The notes under the pieces are model-generated. The model had not been told where the DNA came from, searched no databases, and saw only the letters and a program-made list of their open reading frames with translations. From Methanosarcinales archaeon (lineage in GTDB: Archaea > Halobacteriota > Methanosarcinia > Methanosarcinales > Methanoperedenaceae), in assembly GCA_905339155.1 (NCBI GenBank), contig CAJPFJ010000015.1:62001-126000 (forward strand): a stretch of 64,000 bases of DNA, in the 5' to 3' direction. A program made the translations under genes and the position numbers. Positions 45,353 through 53,330 of this stretch are shown in pieces. How positions within the stretch are numbered: position 1 is the first letter of the stretch; the number at the start of each line of letters is the position of its first letter.

Positions 45353-46651
45353 TTATTTTTTTTTGAGTAACGCTTTTACGATTTCCCCAGCTTTTGGCGG
45401 CACTTCTGTTTCCAGGTTTTCGAATTCCTTTTCCCCCAGTTTTTCTTTCAATTCTTTGATGTTAGCTACCGTTGTTTTGAGATTAGGGTCTTTGATATCG
45501 GTCCGAATATCTTTCGCACGTAAGAAGCATGCAAGTGCTTCCATATAATTTTTCGTATTTTTAAAAGCAACACCAAGATTGTTGAGACGATTTCCTTCAC
45601 CGCGCCTGTCCCCGATTTCATGAGAAATCGTAAGCGCTTTTTCATAGTACTCTATGGCTTTCTCCACATGACCCAGATCGCTGTATGCATTTCCGAGGTT
45701 TCCAAGATGATTTCCTTCGCCGCGTCTGTCCCCGATTTCCTGAGAAATCGTAAGCGCTTTTTCATAGTAATCCATGGCTTTCTCTACATGACCCAGATGG
45801 CTGTATGCTAATCCGAGGTTTCCAAGATGAGTTCCTTCACCGCGCCTGTCCCCGATTTCATGAGCAATTGCAAGCGCTTTTTCATAGTACTCTATGGCTT
45901 TCTCCACCTGACCAAGATCGCTGTATGCATTTCCGAGGTTTCCGAGATCAGCACCTTCACCGCGCCTGTCCCCGATTTCATGAGCAATTGCAAGCGCTTT
46001 TTCATAGTACTCTATGGCTTTTCTATATGATCCAATTTGATCGTATAAGATTCCCAGGGAACCAAGCAGATATCCACTGATTTCATCATCTCCAGAAAGT
46101 TCAGACAGCAGTTTCTCTTTTAGATTTATACTGCCCCGGATTTCATCCAGTGATTTATATTCTGTTTCCATGGCAAATTGGACGAGGCCAGGTCTCCGTT
46201 CTTCTGCGAGAGGAACTTCCATAAACTCTATAACTCGGTTCCTGAAAGCAAAGAAATCAGGAGCCTCACGACTTATCCTCGTAAGTTCTTCTTCTGTAAC
46301 CCAGAATACAACCTTAATATGATTTTCAGCAATAGTTTCACGCTTGAAATTCAAATACGCAAGAGATTCGGGAAATCCTTTTTCAACATTATGCACAACA
46401 AAAACAATATTTTTGGAATTTAGTGAAGATAAATAATCCGGCAAATTTTTATGTTTGCCAGCATCAACCTTTACAATTTCAAGTCCCTGCTCTTTTAATA
46501 ATTTTTCGAGAGTTTTTTCAACATCTACACGTTGAAATTCACTCAGGTACACAGCAAACAGAATGGAAGACTTATTATATTTATAAGCTCGAGTCAAATA
46601 ACCTTCAAGTCTTGAAACACGAATCTTCAACGGCTCTTCTTCTTCATTCAT
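45353..46651 (-). CDS. TPR-repeat protein with an N-terminal effector/adaptor domain
   Basis: 432 residues. The N-terminal 150 residues look like a non-canonical P-loop-like alpha/beta domain with strands SILFAVYLSEFQ and NIVFVVHNVE and the conserved stretch ITKVVFW-like VVFWVTEEELTRISREAPDF, which recurs in STAND-type proteins of bacteria and archaea. From about residue 195 come at least four TPR units of 40 residues with consensus AIEYYEKALAIAHEIGDRRG, nearly identical at DNA level. The start overlaps the stop of the AAA ATPase gene by four bases (ATGA). Together they read like a STAND protein split in two chains. Function unknown; defence or signalling is inferred. Confidence 0.75.
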   Translation of the reverse strand: MNEEEEPLKIRVSRLEGYLTRAYKYNKSSILFAVYLSEFQRVDVEKTLEKLLKEQGLEIVKVDAGKHKNLPDYLSSLNSKNIVFVVHNVEKGFPESLAYLNFKRETIAENHIKVVFWVTEEELTRISREAPDFFAFRNRVIEFMEVPLAEERRPGLVQFAMETEYKSLDEIRGSINLKEKLLSELSGDDEISGYLLGSLGILYDQIGSYRKAIEYYEKALAIAHEIGDRRGEGADLGNLGNAYSDLGQVEKAIEYYEKALAIAHEIGDRRGEGTHLGNLGLAYSHLGHVEKAMDYYEKALTISQEIGDRRGEGNHLGNLGNAYSDLGHVEKAIEYYEKALTISHEIGDRRGEGNRLNNLGVAFKNTKNYMEALACFLRAKDIRTDIKDPNLKTTVANIKELKEKLGEKEFENLETEVPPKAGEIVKALLKKK

Positions 46652-47883
46652 GGATTAATAAGTTTTTCAAGTGTGGGGTGTATATCACACCAATTTTCAT
46701 AATTGACATATTCCAAAACACTCAGATTATGCAATAAATCCCCTATCTTTTCAATCCCACATATTTCATTATCATTATATATTTCTTTCAGGATTTTGTA
46801 GTGTTCCGTTCGTAAAATACGTTTAAAGTCACTTCTCATCTCACGCTCGGCTCTTTCAATATCATCTCTAATTATCTTATTTCTTTTGTGCTCTAGTGCG
46901 CTATATGATGCAATTTGCATTATTCTTGCAGTTTCCCTGAAAACTCCTGCACCCATTTTGACCGCATATTCCAATGCATCAGAATCTATTAATTCCTTTT
47001 TTATTCTTTTGGTGATAAATAATCTCATTACCCTATAACCGGGCTCATGCTTGTAGGTTCTATCTTCCTTAGAGTGCAATTTGATGTTGGGTAGAGATAC
47101 CTGAAAATCCCTTATAGTAGTACTTTCCTGAGTGAACATTATTGAGATTGGGACAGTATAAACAATATAACATTTTGGCTGGGTAATAGCAGTAAAATTG
47201 TTATAAAATATTTCTTTTGCCTTCTCCAAACTTGGTTTATCCAGATCATCAATTAGAACAAGTACCGTTTTCTTTTCTTTTGCATTTATATCACTTATGA
47301 TTAGATTGATTTTTTCAATAAGTTCCGAAAGCTTGGGTTCTATTTTTTCTCTGATGATTTTTCTTGAAGAATCTTCAGTCTTGATTTTTGCAAGCATTGT
47401 GAAAAAAAATGCTTTAAGACCTCCACCAAATGATGTTTCAATAGATGTTTTCTCTTCGAAGGTTTTTTCTATGCTTTTCTCCCAAGTCTCAAGTTCAGAT
47501 TTAAGTTCAGAACTAAGTTCATTGCCAGCTTCGATATACTGAATATATATTTGTGCACCTATGGAGAGCAATACATCGATATAATTAAGGTTGTTAACAT
47601 CACAAACATCCTTCATCGAATAATTTATAATATAAAATTTCTCTTTTATTTTTTCATCAGCTGCAAGATTATTCAGTTCTGTCGATTTACCGCAGCCACG
47701 ATGTCCCGAGAAAAAGTATTTTGGTGCCTGCTTATGGTCTATTAAAAGGGCAGTTTTTAACCTCTCAAGCGGTTTATCTTCTCTTTCCACATGAAATGGG
47801 CAATCGGCAGGCAACGGATAAGATGGATCAAAGTTTGTCAAAGCGAGTTCAAAATTATCAGCTTCAATGAATTCTTCCGGCAT
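46648..47883 (-). CDS. AAA/STAND-like P-loop ATPase paired with the TPR protein
   Basis: 411 residues. Near the start is CPFHVEREDKPLERLKTALL, then Walker A FFSGHRGCGKSTELNNLA (about residues 57-74), Walker B TVLVLIDDLDKPS (about residue 215) and a helical winged-helix-like C-terminal part, with AGVFRETARIMQIASYSALE as a sensor-2-like region. It resembles KAP- or NACHT-like NTPases, without membrane helices. It is the first gene of the pair; the TPR gene starts inside its stop. It is lower in GC than the housekeeping flanks (guaAB, oxidoreductase). Likely forms an oligomer triggered through the TPR partner. Confidence 0.75.
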   Translation of the reverse strand: MPEEFIEADNFELALTNFDPSYPLPADCPFHVEREDKPLERLKTALLIDHKQAPKYFFSGHRGCGKSTELNNLAADEKIKEKFYIINYSMKDVCDVNNLNYIDVLLSIGAQIYIQYIEAGNELSSELKSELETWEKSIEKTFEEKTSIETSFGGGLKAFFFTMLAKIKTEDSSRKIIREKIEPKLSELIEKINLIISDINAKEKKTVLVLIDDLDKPSLEKAKEIFYNNFTAITQPKCYIVYTVPISIMFTQESTTIRDFQVSLPNIKLHSKEDRTYKHEPGYRVMRLFITKRIKKELIDSDALEYAVKMGAGVFRETARIMQIASYSALEHKRNKIIRDDIERAEREMRSDFKRILRTEHYKILKEIYNDNEICGIEKIGDLLHNLSVLEYVNYENWCDIHPTLEKLINP

Positions 47884-47938
47884 TGTGTTCTCCTGAAATA
47901 TTTATATACTAAAAAGCAACGCTTACGATTTAAATCTT

Positions 47939-48796
47939 TCACACAAAATCATTCATAAGCCCGCTTATATCGATCTTATCGAGAGGCTGCTTCACAAGCG
48001 GTATTTCCTTTATCTGCGGCAGTTCATCCTCATATGTTGGCAAGAGCACTTCGTAAAATACTCCGATGGGTATATGTTCACCCCATTCCTGCGACTTTGT
48101 AAAAGCCTTGATTTTATCTGTCGCATCATGCCCGGCAGCCTGAAGATCATATACTCTTTGCTTATACCAGTCATAGGTATTCACCTGATTAAAACTCACA
48201 CAGGGCTGGAATACATCTATGAAAGACAGACCCCTGTGTTTGACAGCAGCCAGGATGGTTCTCTGGAGATGTTTGACATCACCCGCAAAACTTCGCGCAA
48301 CAAAAGTCGCTCCGGAAGAAATGGCAAGAGCTATCGGATTAACAGGTTCTTCAATTACACCTGCAGGTGTGGATTTTGTCCTCACTCCCTTTTCGCTTGT
48401 GGGTGATGTCTGCCCTGTGGTAAGGCCATAGATCATATTGTTATGGACAATATAGGTCATATCGATATTCCTTCGCATTGTATGGATAAAATGACACATG
48501 CCAATCCCGTATCCGTCGCCATCTCCTCCCTCAGCAAATACAGTCAAATCGTTGTTTGCAAGCTTCACAGCCGTTGCCACGGGCAATGCCCTTCCATGTA
48601 TCCCGTGAAGGCCATATGTTCGTATCCAGTGTGGTAATTTTGCCGCGCATCCTATACCAGAGATCAATGCTATATTTTCGGGCTCTATGTTGAGTTCAAG
48701 AATAGCCCCTTTTAGCGCAATTAATATCCCAAAATCACCGCATCCGGGACACCAGTTAGGTCTGTCAATAACGTTCAGGTCTGTCATTTTAACCAT
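47939..48796 (-). CDS. 2-oxoacid:ferredoxin oxidoreductase, beta subunit
   Basis: 285 residues. The TPP-binding beta subunit has NWCPGCGDFGILIALKGAIL at the start (Fe-S cysteines), ISGIGCAAKLPHWIRTYGLH, and the TPP/Mg site FAEGGDGDGYGIGMCHFIH with a later NNMIYGLTTGQTSPT. It decarboxylates a 2-oxoacid (2-oxoglutarate or pyruvate are the usual ones) to the acyl-CoA, passing electrons to ferredoxin. The start overlaps the alpha subunit gene by eight bases; GGAG lies 10 bases upstream. An in-frame ATG at 48787 is the alternative. Confidence 0.9.
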   Translation of the reverse strand: MVKMTDLNVIDRPNWCPGCGDFGILIALKGAILELNIEPENIALISGIGCAAKLPHWIRTYGLHGIHGRALPVATAVKLANNDLTVFAEGGDGDGYGIGMCHFIHTMRRNIDMTYIVHNNMIYGLTTGQTSPTSEKGVRTKSTPAGVIEEPVNPIALAISSGATFVARSFAGDVKHLQRTILAAVKHRGLSFIDVFQPCVSFNQVNTYDWYKQRVYDLQAAGHDATDKIKAFTKSQEWGEHIPIGVFYEVLLPTYEDELPQIKEIPLVKQPLDKIDISGLMNDFV

Positions 48797-50540
48797 GCGT
48801 TACCATCTCCTTTATTGAGGTGCATATTTCTTCGGGATAAAAAGGTCGCCCATCATATTTCAGTATCCTTTTATCCACATCTTTTCCTGTTTTATCTTTG
48901 ATAATATCAGCAAGTTGTCCTGAGAAATTGTTTTCGATAACCGCGGTCTTTTTTGCAGATCCAATTACATTTGCAACCTTTTCAGACGGGAACGGATTCA
49001 AATATACAATCTGGAGGAAATTCACTTTTATACTTTCTTTTTCAAGCAAGATCATGGCCTCTTTTATCGGGCCTTTTGTGGAGCCTGCTGCAATTATCGT
49101 GATATTTGCATCCTGCGACCCGACCAATTCAGGTGTTTTGAGTTCTTTTGCAAGAGCATCCATTTTTCGCGCTCTTTTTTGCATCATTTTTATCCTGGTA
49201 TCGATATCTTCCCTTATGTTACCTTCTTCATCATGTTCATCGCTTGATGCTGTGTATATTCCCTTTTTCATACCAGGAATTGTCCTCGGTGAAACGCCAT
49301 TTTCCGTATATTTAAACCTCTTAAAAAAAGTGGTATCTGGAGATGAGGCAAGATCCATTGGGGAAGCATAGCTTCCACGGTCTATAGGTACTTTTCTTTC
49401 ATCAAACTTTTCCGTTGACTTGTGGCTTTCTGCAAGGTTCTTATCACTTAAAACAATGACCGGTGTCTGGTATTTTTCTGCGATGTTGAATGCAACTTGT
49501 GTCAAATAGAAACTTTCCTCAACATCTCCCGGTACAAGCACAGGGCGCGGGAAATCGCCCTGTGAAGCATTCAGCGCGAATTTCAGGTCGCCCTGCTCAG
49601 ACCATGTTGGCATTCCCGTGCTTGGTCCGGGACGCATTGAAAGAATAATTACTATTGGAACTTCAAGCATGGCTGCAAGCCCGTATCCTTCTGTCATGAG
49701 ACAAAAACCCCCGCCTGATGTTCCAGTCATTGCCCTTACTCCGGTAAAACCAGCGCCTATTGCCATATTTATTGCTGATATTTCATCTTCTGTGTGTTTG
49801 ACAACGATATTGAATCTTCGTTCCTGTGCTGCCATGAAATGCAGAATAGAAGATGCAGGAGTCATAGGATAGGCAGAGTAGAACTTACATCCGGCATTTA
49901 TAGCACCCATGCATATTGCATCATTGCCAGTAAGGAGCATGCGTCCGGGTTTTCCTGCCTTTTCAAGCTTATATTCAAAATCGTTCTTGAAATTATTTTT
50001 GATAAAATCATAACCAGCTCTTGCTGCTCTTGTATTTTCATCGATTATCTTATCACCTTTTCTTTTGAAGTTATCCCTGATGACTTCCTCCACAATTCCA
50101 AAATCATAATCGATAAGTGCGATAGATGCCCCAAGGGCAACATTATTTTTCATTATCATCTGCGCCCCGATCTCCTTGATTATGTTATTAAACGGGATCG
50201 GATAAAGCCGGATATTGTCTCTTATTTCCTTCCTGTCTATGACTTCAGAGCTATCATAAATAATTCCTGCGCCGTCAACGAGTTCATCCTTATGCAATAA
50301 TATAGTTTCTTTATTCAGGGCAATTAATATATTCACTCCTTTTACCTGGGAAAAAATCTCCCGGTCTTCCACTCTCACCTGCAAGTTATTATGTCCTCCC
50401 TTTATAAGAGAAGGATATTCACTGATGTCATACACATGAAGGCCGCTGCGGGAGCATACTTGCGAAAAAATCATACCTGTTGCCATAATTCCTTCTCCTG
50501 CTTTTCCGCCAATTTTCCATGTTAATTTGTTTATTGCCAT
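48789..50540 (-). CDS. 2-oxoacid:ferredoxin oxidoreductase, fused gamma-alpha subunit
   Basis: 583 residues from ATG 50540, which has GGAAGTG just upstream; a GTG at 50549 overlapping the regulator stop is possible. The gamma part is residues 1-190 (WKIGGKAGEGIMATGMIFSQ and the motif YPSLIKGGHNNLQVR, characteristic of the two-subunit enzymes). The alpha part follows with GNDAICMGAINAGCKFYSAY PMTPASS and EDEISAINMAIGAGFTGVRA. The gene lies between its regulator (upstream) and the beta subunit (downstream), all on one strand with overlaps. Substrate (2-oxoglutarate versus pyruvate) cannot be fixed from sequence. Confidence 0.9.
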   Translation of the reverse strand: MAINKLTWKIGGKAGEGIMATGMIFSQVCSRSGLHVYDISEYPSLIKGGHNNLQVRVEDREIFSQVKGVNILIALNKETILLHKDELVDGAGIIYDSSEVIDRKEIRDNIRLYPIPFNNIIKEIGAQMIMKNNVALGASIALIDYDFGIVEEVIRDNFKRKGDKIIDENTRAARAGYDFIKNNFKNDFEYKLEKAGKPGRMLLTGNDAICMGAINAGCKFYSAYPMTPASSILHFMAAQERRFNIVVKHTEDEISAINMAIGAGFTGVRAMTGTSGGGFCLMTEGYGLAAMLEVPIVIILSMRPGPSTGMPTWSEQGDLKFALNASQGDFPRPVLVPGDVEESFYLTQVAFNIAEKYQTPVIVLSDKNLAESHKSTEKFDERKVPIDRGSYASPMDLASSPDTTFFKRFKYTENGVSPRTIPGMKKGIYTASSDEHDEEGNIREDIDTRIKMMQKRARKMDALAKELKTPELVGSQDANITIIAAGSTKGPIKEAMILLEKESIKVNFLQIVYLNPFPSEKVANVIGSAKKTAVIENNFSGQLADIIKDKTGKDVDKRILKYDGRPFYPEEICTSIKEMVTHG

Positions 50541-50545
50541 ATCGA

Positions 50546-51142
50546 TCACTTCCAGATCTTCCCGTTATAACTATTTGTCACCGGGCACCCCATGCATCGG
50601 TTCGATATATGATGGCTACAGTCTTTGCAGTCGCATCCGTTACCACATGGAGGTGTATCGCTTAAATCAAAATTCATCTTTATTGGCATAATAAAGTCTT
50701 TCATCGTTGCTATAACGATACTGACCTCAGCAGCTCTGACCAGGGGATTGCTCCTGAGGTGCCCGTCCACGATCGCTTCTAAGGTGGAGATGTCCTCGCC
50801 AACGAAAAAAAGGCATAAGTTGTGTTTTCCTGAAACAATAAGACCGTTCAGGAAATAAGGGCAATCCTTGAAAATATCAAGAACAGAAGAAGTGTTATTT
50901 GCTATTACATCTACCTTTGCCATATACAGGCTCACTTTTTTAAGGTTCATTCCCACAATATGGGAGAGAGCTCCCTTTTGTTTCAATTTGTGAATCCTTG
51001 CACTAACAGAAGGCTGGGAGATCTTGAGTTTTTCTGCCATTTCACTCTGGGACATCTCAGGATGTTTTTCATAAAGAGATAATATTTCCCGGTCTCTTTT
51101 GTCAAGGTCAAGGAATTCTTTCATTGATTCTGATATTAACAT
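50546..51142 (-). CDS. Lrp/AsnC-type regulator with a C-terminal cysteine cluster
   Basis: 198 residues. The helix-turn-helix is KRDREILSLYEKHPEMSQSE and AEKLKISQPSVSARIHKLKQ, followed by an effector region that resembles RAM. The C-terminal 40 residues add CGNGCDCKDCSHHISNRCMGC, with spacing C-x3-C-x-C-x2-C-x7-C-x2-C, an unusual extension that probably binds a metal or an Fe-S cluster. It is the first gene of the operon with the 2-oxoacid oxidoreductase (four-base junction) and faces a ferredoxin gene across 107 bases with palindromes. Likely it controls both units and senses redox or iron status through the cluster. Confidence 0.8.
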   Translation of the reverse strand: MLISESMKEFLDLDKRDREILSLYEKHPEMSQSEMAEKLKISQPSVSARIHKLKQKGALSHIVGMNLKKVSLYMAKVDVIANNTSSVLDIFKDCPYFLNGLIVSGKHNLCLFFVGEDISTLEAIVDGHLRSNPLVRAAEVSIVIATMKDFIMPIKMNFDLSDTPPCGNGCDCKDCSHHISNRCMGCPVTNSYNGKIWK

Positions 51143-51160
51143 ATATTATTATATAGTTTT

Positions 51161-51244
51161 CTATTTTTTACTATAAAATAGTCAAATATTATTATCATTT
51201 ATAACCAAAATGCTTATAAGTTATTAAATCATTTATTAAATGAT
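51161..51244. promoter_or_regulatory. Candidate operators between the Lrp-type regulator and ferredoxin genes
   Basis: Two inverted repeats lie in the 107-base divergent region. ATCATTTA (51228-51235) and TAAATGAT (51237-51244) form a perfect palindrome around T51236, ending five bases before the ferredoxin start. A half-site copy ATCATTTATAA occurs at 51194-51204. CTATTTT and AAAATAG (about 51161-51181) form a second, looser inverted repeat near the regulator start. These fit binding sites for an Lrp-type dimer. Confidence 0.55.
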
Positions 51245-51249
51245 AATAT

Positions 51250-51966
51250 ATGAATAGAGATATTGTTTTTATAGATGAGGATAAATGTAACGGCTGCGGT
51301 ATGTGTATCCCAAATTGTGCTGAAGGGGCAATAAAACTGATAAACGGAAAGGCAAAACTGGTCGATGACAGGTTTTGTGATGGTCTCGGGGCCTGCCTGG
51401 GACACTGCCCGCAGGATGCGATCACAATAACAAAAAGGAACGCACCGGAATTTGATGAAGAAGCAGTAAAAAAACATCTCAAAGCAGAGCCTGAGATCAT
51501 TGAGAAAAAAACTGAAAAAAATATCCCATGCGGCTGTCCGGGAAGTATGGCAATGGATTTGAGAAGCGAGAAAAAGGCTCCTGTTATCCAGGGACGGCAA
51601 AACCCGGAATTGAGACAGTGGCCTGTGCAGCTTATGCTTGTTTCACCGGATGCATCGTATTTTAAGGACTCTGACCTGCTCATAGCCGCTGACTGCGTAC
51701 CTTTTGCATATCCCAATTTCCATTCGGACTTCCTCAAAGGAAAATCGTTGATCATAGGATGCCCGAAGCTTGATGATGCGCAATATTATGTGGAAAAGCT
51801 GACAGAGATCATCAAGAAAAACAATATTAAAAGCATCACACTTGTTAATATGGAAGTCCCCTGCTGTTTCGGGTTGCAAAGAATTGTCGAGGAAGCTGTA
51901 GGGAAATCAGGAAAGATATTGCCAATCAGACAGACAGTGATAACGATACGGGGAGAAAAGCAATAA
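51250..51966 (+). CDS. 4Fe-4S ferredoxin-type protein with a Cys-containing C-terminal domain
   Basis: 238 residues. The N-terminal part has two 4Fe-4S sites, CNGCGMCIPNC and FCDGLGACLGHCP. A linker has PCGCPGSMAM. The C-terminal domain (residues 120-238) holds further cysteines in AADCVPFAYPNF, IIGCPKLDDAQYY and MEVPCCFGLQRIVEEA. This architecture is common in anaerobes as a ferredoxin-like redox protein of unknown partner. It is divergent from the regulator and oxidoreductase operon and probably serves as electron acceptor or partner for it. A palindrome sits directly before its start. Confidence 0.8.
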   Translation: MNRDIVFIDEDKCNGCGMCIPNCAEGAIKLINGKAKLVDDRFCDGLGACLGHCPQDAITITKRNAPEFDEEAVKKHLKAEPEIIEKKTEKNIPCGCPGSMAMDLRSEKKAPVIQGRQNPELRQWPVQLMLVSPDASYFKDSDLLIAADCVPFAYPNFHSDFLKGKSLIIGCPKLDDAQYYVEKLTEIIKKNNIKSITLVNMEVPCCFGLQRIVEEAVGKSGKILPIRQTVITIRGEKQ

Positions 51967-51993
51967 AAAAAAAATTAGTATTAAATTAACAAA

Positions 51994-52158
51994 TTATATT
52001 ATGATTCTTTTCCGAGGTACTTTATATGCCCATCTGCTGGAACTATTTATATAAAATATTTCTTCATACCTGCCCTTTTCAATAAATTGTATATTTCCAT
52101 CCTGTACTTCGCCGGATTCAAGTTTAAATCTTACATTATCTCCAATGGTGTATTTCAT
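51994..52158 (-). CDS. Small hypothetical protein (54 residues)
   Basis: The frame from ATG 52158 to the TAA at 51994 reads MKYTIGDNVRFKLESGEVQD then IQFIEKGRYEEIFYINSSSR and ends VPRKRIII. A strong ribosome site, CAGGAG, is five to ten bases upstream. It looks like a small beta-barrel, similar in style to SH3- or KOW-like folds. Function unknown. A hairpin lies just upstream of the ribosome site. It converges on the ferredoxin gene. Confidence 0.6.
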   Translation of the reverse strand: MKYTIGDNVRFKLESGEVQDGNIQFIEKGRYEEIFYINSSSRWAYKVPRKRIII

Positions 52159-52169
52159 ATATTTCTCCT

Positions 52170-52191
52170 GCCCGGGTTAATCACACCGGGC
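52170..52191 (-). promoter_or_regulatory. Hairpin in the 5' leader of the 54-residue gene
   Basis: GCCCGG (52170-52175) pairs with CCGGGC (52186-52191) around a ten-base loop, immediately upstream of the AGGAG site on the minus strand. Six GC-rich pairs are strong in this AT-rich setting. It could control translation or protect the 5' end. Confidence 0.4.
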
Positions 52192-52447
52192 ATACCACAA
52201 TAAGTAATAATTAACAACGGTATATAATCTTTTTGGTTCTTATTGGAATTAGTGCTATCATGTTACTACAATTATTAAAACTCAACTTTTATTTATGTCA
52301 ATTTGAGTACAAAATCAACGTTCTTCCCTTTATTTCCTGTGTAACTATTTTAGTACTACTTTATTCACACCATATTATTTATGGGTGCTACTTAATTCAA
52401 TGGAATGGATTAAAACGCAAATATATTTTGCCTGAAGGTTGGGGAAA

Positions 52448-52470
52448 AAAGGCAGGTTGGGGAGTGGGGA
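52448..52470 (+). repeat. Single copy of the GGCAGGTTGGGGAGTG repeat
   Basis: The 16-base core at 52451-52466 is identical to the arms of the 7127-7313 element, with AAA before it and GGG after. A partner arm was not found within a few hundred bases. It may be a solo end left by the same kind of element. Confidence 0.5.
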
Positions 52471-52601
52471 TTTCAATTATAATTAGCTTATAATTTTTCC
52501 AGATATATTTAAAAATTTTCGCTGTTGAAATCTTTAATTGTACCCGCTAATTTTACAGAAATTGTTCAAGCTCCAGACATCAGCCGATAAGAGAGCTCAA
52601 C

Positions 52602-52680
52602 GATAGTTTAAAGTACTTTATAGTAGAAAGAGTACTCCCCTATCATCCGTAGGAGACAATAGTCGAATAACTACGGGAGG
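52602..52680 (+). promoter_or_regulatory. Structured 5' leader of the L1-L10-L12 operon, candidate L1 autoregulation site
   Basis: Two hairpins follow each other. The first has an outer stem GATAG (52602-52606) with CTATC (52640-52644) and an inner stem AGTACT (52612-52617) with AGTACT (52631-52636), separated by an uneven internal loop (TTTAA against CCC). The second is CCGTAG (52647-52652) with CTACGG (52671-52676), whose 3' arm runs into the ribosome site GGGAGG (52675-52680). L1 is known to bind its own mRNA in archaea at a two-stem asymmetric site and repress translation, so this fits well. Confidence 0.6.
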
Positions 52681-52687
52681 AATTATA

Positions 52688-53329
52688 TTGGAACATGAAA
52701 AAATACTGGAAGCTGTTAAGCAGGCTTTAGAAAAGTCTCCACAGCGAAAATTTGCGGAAAGCGTTGATCTAGCCATCAACCTTAAGAATCTTGATATGAA
52801 CCAGCCCACGAACAGGCTTGATGAAGAAATAATCTTGCCAAACGGCCTGGGAAGACCTATAAAGATCGCAGTATTTGCAAAAGGTGATACTGCCCAGAGG
52901 GCGAAAGCTGCCGGTGCAGATTATGTTTTTGATCCCGAAGAGATAAGTGTTCTCGGAGAAGACAAAACACGAACCAAAAATCTTGCTGAAGAAGTGAATT
53001 TCTTCATAGCAGAAGCAGCATACATGCCTGTGATCGGTAAGACCCTCGGTCAGGTGCTTGGTCCCAGGGGAAAAATGCCCATACCATTGACCCCTGATAA
53101 GGATGTCGTTCAGGTAATAAACAAGTCCAAGAACTCAATAAAGGTGAGATCCAAGGATAAGATGACATTTCATATTACAGTAGGTAAAAAAGATATGGAT
53201 CCTGTGAAATTATCCCAGAACATCGAGACGATAATCAACCGTATTGAGCACAGGTACGAACGCGGTATGTATAACGTCAAATCGATCTACGTCAAATCCA
53301 CAATGGGGCCGGCAATAAAGGTGGTATAA
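52688..53329 (+). CDS. rpl1: Ribosomal protein uL1
   Basis: 213 residues, start TTG at 52688 fixed by GGGAGGAATTATA upstream. The sequence opens MEHEKILEAVKQALEKSPQR and has the L1 signature region GKTLGQVLGPRGKMPIPLTP with RSKDKMTFHITVGKKDM. L1 binds the 23S rRNA L1 stalk and its own mRNA. The rare-type start plus structured leader suggest tight translational control. rpl11, often upstream in archaea, is not present here. The next gene starts one base after its stop. Confidence 0.95.
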   Translation: MEHEKILEAVKQALEKSPQRKFAESVDLAINLKNLDMNQPTNRLDEEIILPNGLGRPIKIAVFAKGDTAQRAKAAGADYVFDPEEISVLGEDKTRTKNLAEEVNFFIAEAAYMPVIGKTLGQVLGPRGKMPIPLTPDKDVVQVINKSKNSIKVRSKDKMTFHITVGKKDMDPVKLSQNIETIINRIEHRYERGMYNVKSIYVKSTMGPAIKVV

Positions 53330-53330
53330 A

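Larger units (their letters stand above)
52159..52601. other. Intergenic region before the ribosomal protein operon
   Basis: Bases 52170-52191 hold the hairpin GCCCGG...CCGGGC in the leader of the small gene. A frame from 52233 to 52493 (86 residues) starts at TTG and has no ribosome site; I judge it non-coding. It includes the repeat core at 52451-52466. The L1 leader begins near 52600. Confidence 0.4.

Noticed and set aside
45590-46030. Regular repeats that could be taken for a CRISPR array
   Set aside because: The repeats are contiguous 120-base units inside the TPR reading frame, with no spacers.
52233-52493. 86-residue frame on the + strand
   Set aside because: It starts at TTG without a ribosome site, contains the mobile repeat core, and has no recognisable domain.
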